Below the pieces are notes generated by a model, which saw only the letters and a program-made list of their open reading frames with translations, was not told where the DNA came from and did not search any database. This document shows, in pieces, positions 26,201-38,200 of a DNA stretch of 64,000 bases. This DNA comes from an uncultured Treponema sp. (GTDB lineage: Bacteria > Spirochaetota > Spirochaetia > Treponematales > Treponemataceae). The first letter of the stretch is position 1. Each line of letters begins with the position of its first letter. Made by a program: the position numbers and the translations under genes. The stretch covers positions 1-64,000 of the forward strand of contig CAMVDX010000005.1 of the NCBI GenBank assembly GCA_947166355.1, read 5' to 3'.

Positions 26201-29200
26201 CCTGGCTTGTATATAGAGCACCGGCAGCTGCCGCAGCTTCATCAGTTGCATAAGAAGTAATTGCAGTTGAAGTTGCTGCATCATTGTTCAGGGCCATCTT
26301 AATTGCACCATTACCACCAGTAAATTCCGGAATTATGGCAAGCTTATTTTTTGCGATAAAGTTTTCACCATGGTAATCTACAGTATTCAAATCTTTATAA
26401 TTTGTCTGTTCACCGACCTTACTTAATACATTGTATTCAACAATTTCGGTAATGCCTTCAGAAGCAATATCCTGGAATGTACCGTCTCCACTCAAATCTG
26501 TTGCGAGCCAGAGCTTTGTAAGACGAGGAGCATTATTCTGAACACTTACCGGGTATTCTTTTGCAGAAACGTTGCCTGCTTTATCATATACAAATACGAC
26601 AAGCTTTCCCGGACCATCTGGAATATTTGTACTATCGAATGAAGCATCATAATCCCAGTTTGTCTGACTCTTTCTGATAGATTCACACATTTCGTCATGA
26701 TCATCACCGGTAATTGTAGAAGGGTTATCATCATCACGTCTTTCTGAACCAGTATTATCAATTGTCTGCAGGTAAGCAAAGAATACAGTTTGTGTTCCGG
26801 TTGCATTGGTTGCAGTTGTAAGGTTTACGGTAGTTCCCGAAATTGATTCAATCTTATGCCACTTAGAACCAATTTGTACATAACCGCCCTCATGAACATG
26901 AGAATCAGTTGTATAACCTGTTAATGATAAGCCGTCATTATCAACGGTCAGACCAGTCTGATTCTTTCCATAAATTGTGAATGTATTTGAAGTTGTATCA
27001 TTTGCATTTCCGCTGTTTGTAGTAACGGTCTTTGTATCAAGTCCACTTACAGGAATAGCTTGATTTGCTGACAATACATCATAAATACGTGTTACTGTTG
27101 AAGAGCCGGCTCTTGGTTCGCGGATAAAATAGAAACTCATTCTTTCAAATCCTGCACCGGTGTCTTCTGCAAGACCGCCTATAGTAAAGAAGAGGTTTGA
27201 ATTTACTATTTTATTATCTGCTGCATTTGATGAACCCGTATGTTCAACGCTGTTTAATGTAAGCTTTTTGATTGTAGCTTTATCATTATCAAAATGAACA
27301 AGATAACGTTCATAAGAAGTTGTTTCTGTATCACTATCTTTTGTAGCTACAACTTTGAGGGCTACCGTCTTTGAATTGAGATAAGCGCTGCCTGTAAGTA
27401 AAGAAAGAGGTATATCTATAGTATAGACATACATTCCTTCAACCTGAGATGCAGGCTTAATTGTATCAAGCTCAGCTTTTTCAATTGTACCAATTCTCTG
27501 GCTTGAGCTGAGGGCTTCTATAGTTGTTGCATAAGTATAGGTTACTTTCTTCAAGCCCTGTCTGTCAGAAATCTTGAGCCTGAGTTTTTTATTACCGCTC
27601 AAATACATATCCTGTACATATTTTTCGGCAATCTGATTTGCTATAACAGTTCCGCTGTCATCTGTTGCCACAATTTCTGCGGCACCTATTGATGGAGCAT
27701 TCAAATCAATCTTGAAATACTGCTTTGCACTCCATGATCCGAATGTACCTCCATCATCCATAGCAACGGCACGAATACCAATCTTGTATTGTCCGCTGTC
27801 GGCATTTCCAATGCGGGCTTCTTCAATTTGCTGAAGCTCATTGTATGAGTTGATTGTGATGTTCCAGCTATTTGTTCCTCTTACAGGAATACCCCATAAA
27901 GTATTTACATTAGTGCCAAGAGCAGCAGTATCTGTTACTCCTTCAACAGTTGTCAGATTCGTTACCAGAGTGTTATCTGTTACAGTGTAAATGAGATGAG
28001 ACTGTGAAGTTCCTCCACTTGTAGTTGTATAACTCAAGGTCTGTAAAAGAGCAAGGTCTTGATTATCGAACAGGCCGTCTTTGTTCAAATCAAGCTGAAT
28101 AAAGACTTTACCGTTTGAAATGGAAACATTATCGCGAGCAGAACCAGTAACTCGAATGTCTCCATTCAGGTTAGAATAATTTTCTACATTTTCTTCATTT
28201 ACATAGGCTCCCAGAGGATATGTTACAGAAGCACTTGGCCTGTCTGCAAATGGATTATAAACAATAGTAACTGGAGATGGTGAATCTTCTACTGTTGTAT
28301 CTCTTACAATAGGTGTCCAGCTTTCATTTCCAAGTTCATCACAAGTGTAGAATACAACTGTCAGATTGCGGGTATCATCATCTTCTCCATAGCCTTGTGG
28401 AACAGGGGCACGATTAATTCCGGTCGTTGCATTTTCTATACCACCGGTACCTGAGCCTTCGCTAGTAGGCAATGAAGGGTTTATTTTGCCCTCTTGTGTT
28501 GCAACTCCATTAAGAGTGAAGCTCCATGAACTTGTAGTTCCTGTTCTGTTGTTTGTATCTGCGGCAGTCTTTGCAGCAGCCTTTATCTGATTTTGAGCAT
28601 TTGTAACAAATGTTCCATCTGCATTGTAGTATCTGTTATCTACAATTATAAAGCCAATCTTTGATACAGCATGATCGTAATCGTCAGTTGCAGTACCTTC
28701 CAGACTTACAGGGTTTGTAACTTCTTCTCCTCTAGGACTGATAAGTGAAACCGAAGGTCCCATATTATCAATTATAAACTGTTTTGGTTCAGATATTGCA
28801 GAAAGGCCGCTTGCATCTTCAACAGTAAATGACAGTGTATGATTACCATGAGTCCATGTAGAAATATCAATTGGGTCTGTATACCAGGTTTCTGCATTTC
28901 CACTTCTTTCACTCTTGTTTGCAGCCGGGAAGCTGATAGGAGCTGATATACCGCTTACAGAAACTTTAACAGACTCTACCGGTACATTGTTTGAGGTTGT
29001 AGCGGTAATTGCAAATACAACATATTTTCGTACAGTTCCACCTGCGTAGCTTGTATTTGTAAATGCACTGTATGCAGAACTAGTTGTTGTAGTAGCGGCT
29101 GTGGTTGCGGCTGTTTCTGTATTGCCGTAGCCGAATGCTGAATGTGTAATAACTGGCGAAGTATTATTGATTATAAAGCTTGTTGCCGCACTATCAGAAT

Positions 29201-32200
29201 GCTTAGAAGTATTTCCGTTGAATACAAAGTACGGCTGACTCAAGTTACCTGCAGTGGCAGCTGTAATAAACTCGGTACCGGCTGTATCTTTTACATAAAT
29301 CCAGAGAGTCTTTGAACCGTCAGCGCCAAGAGCTTTTGAGAAGGCTCCGGTGCTGTTTACAGTGATTTCATAAGAGCTATTTGTTTTCAGATCAGAAGGC
29401 TGGCTGTCTGCGACTGCAATACAAAGTTTTGTAATTCCGTCATCATCTGTGATGATACCGCTGAGGGTTGAAAGATTTTTGTTGTATTCCTTAACTCCGC
29501 CTGCATTGCTGTTTGCCGTAGAATCCCATGACAGATTATTGTAGCTGAGTACAGGGCGGTCTGTATTCTGATCAACTTTTACCTTTACAGGAACTGCACA
29601 ACTGCTGTTGCCGGCCTTATCGGTTGCTTTTACTGTAAAGTAAACGACTGTTCCATCAGCAATAGTTGAACCGCCAAGACTTGCAGTGTTTATTCCACCA
29701 AAACTCCAGCTGTTTGCATGGGCTCTTGTGCCTATGCTTACCCATTTTGTTTCAGCATCTGCTCCGGTAGAACCGATGTTACCCTCAACAGGATTTCCAT
29801 CAGCATCAGTTGTATCTTCGCTTAAAGTTGGTGCTGTTGTCACGCCTCCGAGTGTACTAGACTTTGTAAAGTAAAGCTCCATGTTAGTTGATGTACTCAA
29901 TCCGTTAATATCACTTGCAGTACCATTAAGAGTTATGAGCTTGTTTACTTCAATTATATTACTTGTAGAAATATCTGCGTCTTTAGGACTATTCAAAGTA
30001 ACTTCAGGTCCATCAATATCGCGGATAAAGGTTGCAAGACTTAACATCTGCTGATTTCCTACACCGGCATCATCAGTTACAATTCCGTAGAAATTGATAT
30101 CATCTGATGTGGCTCCTTCAAAGGCGCTTGGATTTATAGTTACTGACCAGTGAGTATTTTGCTTTGAATAAGTTCCTGAATCTACCAGTGTAATAGTTCC
30201 ATAAGTTGTATCATCTTTTGTAATTTCATGATTATTTACTTTAAAGCTGACACTTCTTATACCTGCAAGACTATCTGTTGCTACACCTGATAAGGTAAGA
30301 TTTTCTGAACTACCATTATAGTAACGCATAGAATCCTGACCTGCATCTAACGAAATACTAGGAACTTCATTATCTTTATTTATCTGGCAGAAATAATGCT
30401 GTACTGTACTAGATACTGTCACATAATCAATACCTTTGTTTCCTACATTATCTACAGCCGCAATTACAAGATAGTTTTTGTCATAGTTGAAGCCTGAAAT
30501 TGTAGAACGGTAAGTTGTATTGATGTTTTTATAATATCTGCTACTGCTACCCGAGAGTGGAGATCCGCCGAGAGTATGAGTTGCATCGCCAGTATAGAAG
30601 ACACGTTTTTGTTCTGCTGTTTCAAGCGGAGCAAATGGATCTGAAGTAGAGTTTGAAATTACATAGTCACGAAGTTCATCACTATTTCTGAATACATATT
30701 TAGCAACACCCTCAATTGTCTGTTGATGTGGTACTTCAACATTTGCAGCCAAATCTGAATCAAAGTGTATTGGTTTGTCAAATACATGATAGTAAATAAG
30801 ACTTACACCACTTTCACTATCACCAATGTTTCCACTGATTGTTATAGTAGAAGAGTTTCCATAAGAATCATTTGAGTATTTTTTACCAACTCCAGTATCA
30901 AGAGAGTTACTCCATTGAGGAGTTGTTGATGAACTTGTTATATCATCATTATTATTTTCTCCGATACGGAATGTCAAATCTTTGGATTCTGTATCTAATT
31001 CGTGGTGTCCTAAAGGAGCAGTTGTATCAAAATAGATATACAGCTTATCTGCAATTTCTGTTCCTGCTGTAACTGTGTTCTGGTTTCCTGCAACATCAGT
31101 CACAGTGATAGTTGCTGTAGCGTCTGCGGTTTCTCCAGACACATTTGTAAGCGAACTTAAATCAATGTTTTCAAATTTCCAGTCTGAAGCTGTACCTGTA
31201 TTATTATAAGAAGTACCGTTTATTGAAAGTGTTACTTTTTCAACGCCGATATTATCTGTTGCAACTCCCGAAATTATGAGCGCTGTACTTGTTGTGTTAT
31301 TGATATAGTAACGTTTCTGTCCAGACACAGTCTTCTTGTAAACTTCTGTATTTGCAGAAGTAAGAAGCTTGTAGTTACTGAGGTTAGGCTTTGTATCATC
31401 AATAGTTACTGTGAACGGTGTGATAGAAGTCTGGCCGCCTGTAGTTCCAGCTACATAAGTTCCATTCTTACCGTTTATACCAAACTCACCGCCTTCATTC
31501 ATAGAGAAGGTAGCCTTCCAGTATGTATAACTTGTTGCATTTGAAGCGTTGTATGCTGAATATGTGAGAGCAGGAACTGTTGTTGTTGTCTGTTCAGTAA
31601 CTGTTCCAGTTGTATATTTGATTTCTGATGGAGTTATTGCAGTTCCTGCTCGTGTAAAGGTGAGAGCCTGAATTCCACTTTCTCCGTCCTTATATTTTCC
31701 GTAAACGGTAATGCTTGTGCCGCTCTTTACATAAATCGTACTGCTCACACCTTTTACGGCTCCGGCAGCAGTTCCTGTTCCTACCTGATAATAAAGAGCA
31801 GAAAGCTCTGGTGCAGTTGTATCGATGTTAATTGTAACAGCAGCGTTGTTATTATTGAAATATTTTATGTTACCTGCATTATCCTTTACACGGATATAAA
31901 GCTTCTGTCCGGCTCCTGTTCCGCTGAAGATTGCTGAGCCTTTATACTCTGTTCCCTGTAAGGTAAGCGGTGTCCAGTCAGACTCTGTAAGGGTCGCTGT
32001 ACTGCCTGCTGTCTGTGTTGCATATTCAACAGAAGCTATTCCCGAAACTGCATCACTCGCATTAATGATAAGAGGAATTGTTTGTGACCTGTACCATACA
32101 GAAGAGTTATCAGCGTCTGCTGCTACTGCAGTTCCGTTTATCTTTACTTCAGAGTCAGAGATTGTCGGTGGTGTTGTATCTACAGTAAATTGTCTTGTTT

Positions 32201-35200
32201 CAGATGCTGTCTTTCCAGAAAGGTCTGTTACTGTTGCAGTGAATGTATATGCTCCGTCGGCAAGAGGTGTAGAAGTTCCTGTTGCCGGTGCAGGCTCCGA
32301 ACCTACCCTGAATGCTGCTTCATAATATCCTGTTGTTGAATTTAGTGTAGCGGCAACACTCTGGCCGGCTCCGCTTCCGTATGCTATATTTACGCCCTGT
32401 ACACCATAAGAGTCTGATGCACTTACCTGAACCGTAAAGCCCTGTTTGTTATATGAGTTTGCCTGTGGTGTTGTTCCTGTAAGTGAGATTGTCGGAGCTG
32501 CCGTATCATATACAAAGTTCTTTGCATTTGACCATGCGCTTGAGTTACCGGCCTTATCGTATACCTTTACCCACAGATCCTTTGTTCCCTGTGCGTTTGT
32601 TCCGCTGAATACGGTTCCGAACTTTGTGTTTCCAAATTCTACTGTTGACTGCCATGAGCCGTCTGCAGCAGGGGTTGCAGTTTCCTGTGCTGCTGTAGGT
32701 GCAGTTGGTGTATCTGTTGGATTTTCTCTTGCTGTAAAGGCAATTTCTACCTTGTCTATGCCTGAACTGTATGCTGTTCCCGAAGTACCGTTATCAGTTA
32801 CATTCGAAGCAAGACCTTCAAACTTAAAGAGGCTGCTCTGTGTTTCTGTTGCTGTAGGTACCTTGAACTTTGTCGTGTCTGTACTTACTGTCGGTATTGT
32901 TGTATCTACGGTTACCTGTCTTGTAAGGCTTTCGTTTGTTTTTCCTACAAGGTCGGTTGCTGTAATTGTGTAGGTATAGTTTCCGTCTCCCGGTGTTTCA
33001 GTGAGAGACCACTCTCCAGTGCCAGCTGCATAGCTCCAGGTTACTCCTGATGGTGCAGTCTGTACAGTACCGTTGCTTACGATATTATATGTTGTTGTTC
33101 CGCGGCTTACTGTAAAGCTCTGGATTCCGTGGCTTTCTGTTATTGTTCCACCCAGGCTTACGCTGCCGCTGTCGGCCGCATTTACATAGCGTGTACTGCT
33201 GGTTTCTGTTACTACAGGGGTTGCCATATCTACATGATATACACGGCTGTAAGGCTGGTTTCCGTTTGTAGCTGGGTCTGAATCACTGAGGTTTCCGGCT
33301 CCGTCTATTGCATACATGTAAAGCTTGTATTTGCCCTGTGTTATCGGGCTTGTTTCTGAACCGATTACAAATGACCAGCTGGTTCCTGGCGTTACTGCTG
33401 TCCAGCCTGCTGTTGTCCATGAACTGTCAGTCATTATATTTGAAGCCGGTGCTGTAGGAGCGGCTGCTGTATCAGTTAAAGCCTTGTAATATATCTTTGA
33501 TATTGTATTTATCTCGGTTATTGTTCCTGAGAACTGATATGAAGAACTGTTGATTGCATTTACTCCGGTTTTTGCTGTGTCTGTATTCGGTGTCGAAATA
33601 ATTATAACTGGAGCTGTCTTATCTACGATTGTTGTAAATTGGGCTGTTTCAAAGTTACCAGCATTATCTGTAAGTGTAAAGACATATTTAAAAGTTCCGT
33701 TCTGCTCTGAGGTTCCAGGAAGTGGAACAGACTGTGACCATGCTCCGTTTGTTCCTGGTGTGACTGTTATTCCGTCTGTGCCGGAAGCACTTGTCAGGGC
33801 GAATTCTGCATTTGCCTCAGTTCCCTTGTAATATTCCTTTACCTTGAGACTTGCTATACCAGCACCTGCCGCAGGACTATCAGAAGCACTACCCTGTACT
33901 GTAAATCCAGTGGTTCCAATGTAGGTAAGGATTGTATTTTGTGTTATTGAGAGATTAGGCTTATCTGTATCGATGTTAATTGTAACAGCAGCGTTGTTAT
34001 TATTGAAATATTTTATGTTACCTGCATTATCCTTTACACGGATATAAAGCTTCTGTCCGGCTCCTGTTCCGCTGAAGATTGCTGAGCCTTTATACTCTGT
34101 TCCCTGTAAGGTAAGCGGTGTCCAGTCAGACTCTGTAAGGGTCGCTGTACTGCCTGCTGTCTGTGTTGCATATTCAACAGAAGCTATTCCCGAAACTGCA
34201 TCACTCGCATTAATGATAAGAGGAATTGTTTGTGACCTGTACCATACAGAAGAGTTATCAGCGTCTGCTGCTACTGCAGTTCCGTTTATCTTTACTTCAG
34301 AGTCAGAGATTGTCGGTGGTGTTGTATCTACAGTAAATTGTCTTGTTTCAGATGCTGTCTTTCCAGAAAGGTCTGTTACTGTTGCAGTGAATGTATATGC
34401 TCCGTCGGCAAGAGGTGTAGAAGTTCCTGTTGCCGGTGCAGGCTCCGAACCTACCCTGAATGCTGCTTCATAATATCCTGTTGTTGAATTTAGTGTAGCG
34501 GCAACACTCTGGCCGGCTCCGCTTCCGTATGCTATATTTACGCCCTGTACACCATAAGAGTCTGATGCACTTACCTGAACCGTAAAGCCCTGTTTGTTAT
34601 ATGAGTTTGCCTGTGGTGTTGTTCCTGTAAGTGAGATTGTCGGAGCTGCCGTATCATATACAAAGTTCTTTGCATTTGACCATGCGCTTGAGTTACCGGC
34701 CTTATCGTATACCTTTACCCACAGATCCTTTGTTCCCTGTGCGTTTGTTCCGCTGAATACGGTTCCGAACTTTGTGTTTCCAAATTCTACTGTTGACTGC
34801 CATGAGCCGTCTGCAGCAGGGGTTGCAGTTTCCTGTGCTGCTGTAGGTGCAGTTGGTGTATCTGTTGGATTTTCTCTTGCTGTAAAGGCAATTTCTACCT
34901 TGTCTATGCCTGAACTGTATGCTGTTCCCGAAGTACCGTTATCAGTTACATTCGAAGCAAGACCTTCAAACTTAAAGAGGCTGCTCTGTGTTTCTGTTGC
35001 TGTAGGTACCTTGAACTTTGTCGTGTCTGTACTTACTGTCGGTATTGTTGTATCTACGGTTACCTGTCTTGTAAGGCTTTCGTTTGTTTTTCCTACAAGG
35101 TCGGTTGCTGTAATTGTGTAGGTATAGTTTCCGTCTCCCGGTGTTTCAGTGAGAGACCACTCTCCAGTGCCAGCTGCATAGCTCCAGGTTACTCCTGATG

Positions 35201-38200
35201 GTGCAGTCTGTACAGTACCGTTGCTTACGATATTATATGTTGTTGTTCCGCGGCTTACTGTAAAGCTCTGGATTCCGTGGCTTTCTGTTATTGTTCCACC
35301 CAGGCTTACGCTGCCGCTGTCGGCCGCATTTACATAGCGTGTACTGCTGGTTTCTGTTACTACAGGGGTTGCCATATCTACATGATATACACGGCTGTAA
35401 GGCTGGTTTCCGTTTGTAGCTGGGTCTGAATCACTGAGGTTTCCGGCTCCGTCTATTGCATACATGTAAAGCTTGTATTTGCCCTGTGTTATCGGACTTG
35501 TTTCTGATCCGATTACAAATGACCAGCTTGTTCCAGGGCTTACTGCTTCCCAGCCGGCTGCTGTCCAGGTACTTGCAGAAAGACGATTTGAAGCTGGTGC
35601 TGTTGGAGCGGCTTCAGTTATAGCTAAAGTCTTATAATAAATTCCAGCAATAGAAGAAATTGTATTATCATCTTGAATTGATCCAGAGAACTGATATGAT
35701 GAAGTGTTTATTGCATTTACACCGGTTTTTGCAGTGTCTGTACCCGGATTTGCTATTGTAATTGAAGGAACTGAAGTATCTACCTGACAATCAATAGTTT
35801 TTACATTACTTGGATTTATGTTGCTGTCATAAATCATATAGTAATAGGTTTTATTAGCAGTTGGATTTGCAATAGTATCATATATCACTTGTGGAACTGT
35901 ATTTTGAGGTGTTACATATACAAGACCATCTGGACCTCCAACCGTTGAAGTTGGAGGGTCTGGATTGAAATCTTCAGCAAAAGGAGTTTCACTTCTATAA
36001 AGATAGAACGGAGCTTCTGTTGCATTAATTTCTATTTTATTTTTCCATTTTGTTTTTTCTGCACCGGTAGCACCTACATATTTTCCTATATTAATATCAG
36101 ATGAATCTGAATCCAAGGTTGTTACATTTACAAGAATTGGAGCCGCAGTTGTTACCTTTACAATAAATGGTCCCTTTACTGTTGTTACCGGAGTTCCTGT
36201 AGCTTTTGTATCTTCTACTAATACTTTATACCAGTAATAACCAGAAGCGGTAGAAGAGTTCTTTGTTACAGTAAGCTGAGTTGAACCATTTCCATCTTCC
36301 CATTCAGCATCATTAAAGCGGCTGTCTGCAACCTGATCAGCTGTTTCAGTTGGATTGTCATTAGAAACCGACGCAGAAAGAATTTTATATCTGCCAATTC
36401 CATCATCATCAATAATAGTAAACAAAAGCTGGCCGCCAGAAGGAACTTGAGATCTTCTCGCTGTAGCGGCATCTCTCTGTGCTTTAGACGTGTATTTTAA
36501 GCTTAAATCGTTGTTAGTCGGCAAAATAACAGGATAATCTGTCTGCTGATTTACTTTAAGAACAGGCTGACTTGTTGCAGTTGGCTCCGGATATGTATAT
36601 ACCTTAGCATTACCTGCACGGTCCCAGGCATAAATCTTAAAAATAATACTTTTATCAGTTGAACCAGTCTGAATTTGAGTTGTATCAATCTGGAAGCTTC
36701 CGTTTATCAGCTTTGTGATATAGTGTTTAGCTGTTGCAGAGGTTTCGCTGACAACATCCGGGCCGGTTACAATTAAAGGCTTAACTGTCTGAATTCCATT
36801 ATTAACTTCAATAACTTCAAAATACGGCTTTTTATCAGCGGCAGAAGTTTCTACAGTATCATATTCGTCATTCAAAGAGAATCTGAGTGTAATATTTCCG
36901 TTTAAATAATCTTCTGTTGAAGGAGTGTTAGTTTCAACTTCAGGATTATATTTTTTTGCAAGAGGCAAAATACTTCCTACAGAAATTGTTGGAGCGTCTT
37001 TATCGTAAATTACAGTCTTAAAGGCGGTAGTTTCCAAACCATCCTGAGAAGCTGTAAAGGTATACTGATTCTGACTGTTTTCTGAATCTGCATAAGAAAT
37101 AGTTGTATTAAATACAAATTCGCGAAGTCCATTTTCAACGGTTGCTTCACTTTCTGTAAACTGGTGAGTATAAACAGTTTCTGTTCCCTTTTTGATTGTA
37201 ATTACCGGAGTTCCATCCTGACAATTAACAGTTCCCGCAAAGGTCTGACTTCCACCAGCTCCTACATAAGAAATTGTCGGAATAGGGTTAGTAACTGTAA
37301 GACCCGGAGCTGCACCATTGCTTGAAAGCTTAAAACCGTAAGTTCCACCCTTTGGAATAACAGTATTACCACGCTGGTCGGTACCTTCAACACCAAAAAT
37401 ATAGGAATGTCCGAGTGTTAAAGTCTTGCTTTCAGCGTAAGAAAGAGTTGTATCGAAAGTAACTGTAAATTTATAAGAAGTTCCTGATTTTGCACCAACG
37501 CCAGCTTCAGAAAGATAGATTCTGTTTTCTGGGATATTATCTACACTTGCATTTCCATTAGCATCACAAGGCAAAAGATATGGACGCAAAGATGCGGCAT
37601 TAAGAGAGATTCCATCCAAACCAGTTGAAATTTCTACTACAACACTTGAACCATTAGTTATAAGATAGTCTGAACCTGTAAAATCAGCACCGTCTTTTCT
37701 TAAAACATCTTTTCCGTTAACAAAGAAAAGCGGATTATTTTCCGGATTAAGACTAAAGTTACTTTTTTCCATCTCATTATTGCCGAGAATAGAGATAACC
37801 TGTTCTATAGAACCTGCATCACGTTTGTTGTTTGAAAAAAGATAGGTTCCGCTCAGCATTTTGTAAACATCTGTGATGGTATTATTTTCAAGAACTCCAG
37901 AATAAATATCATCATAAAGATAATATGTTGAAGTTGAGTTTCCTGTTTCTTCATCTGTACTGCCAGTTCTTTCCAGAGGATAACGTTTAGCATTGTCATA
38001 AGCAGTAATTTTACAATAACGATATTGAGTTCCATTTTTTGTAACACTGCCATAAATTTCAGAATAATCGTTGGAAACACCTTCTTCAAATACTGCAACG
38101 TCAAGTTCAATTGTTGGAGGTACGTTTGATTTTGTAATTGTTTTTAAAAGATTAGTACAAGCTTCATCACTATAAATTTCTACATCAATGTGATCTATTG

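Noticed and set aside
32446..35121. Forward reading frames of 86-175 codons, present twice, inside the giant gene
   Set aside because: They are antisense to the Ig modules and are doubled only because the coding strand is duplicated; no ribosome site or family match.
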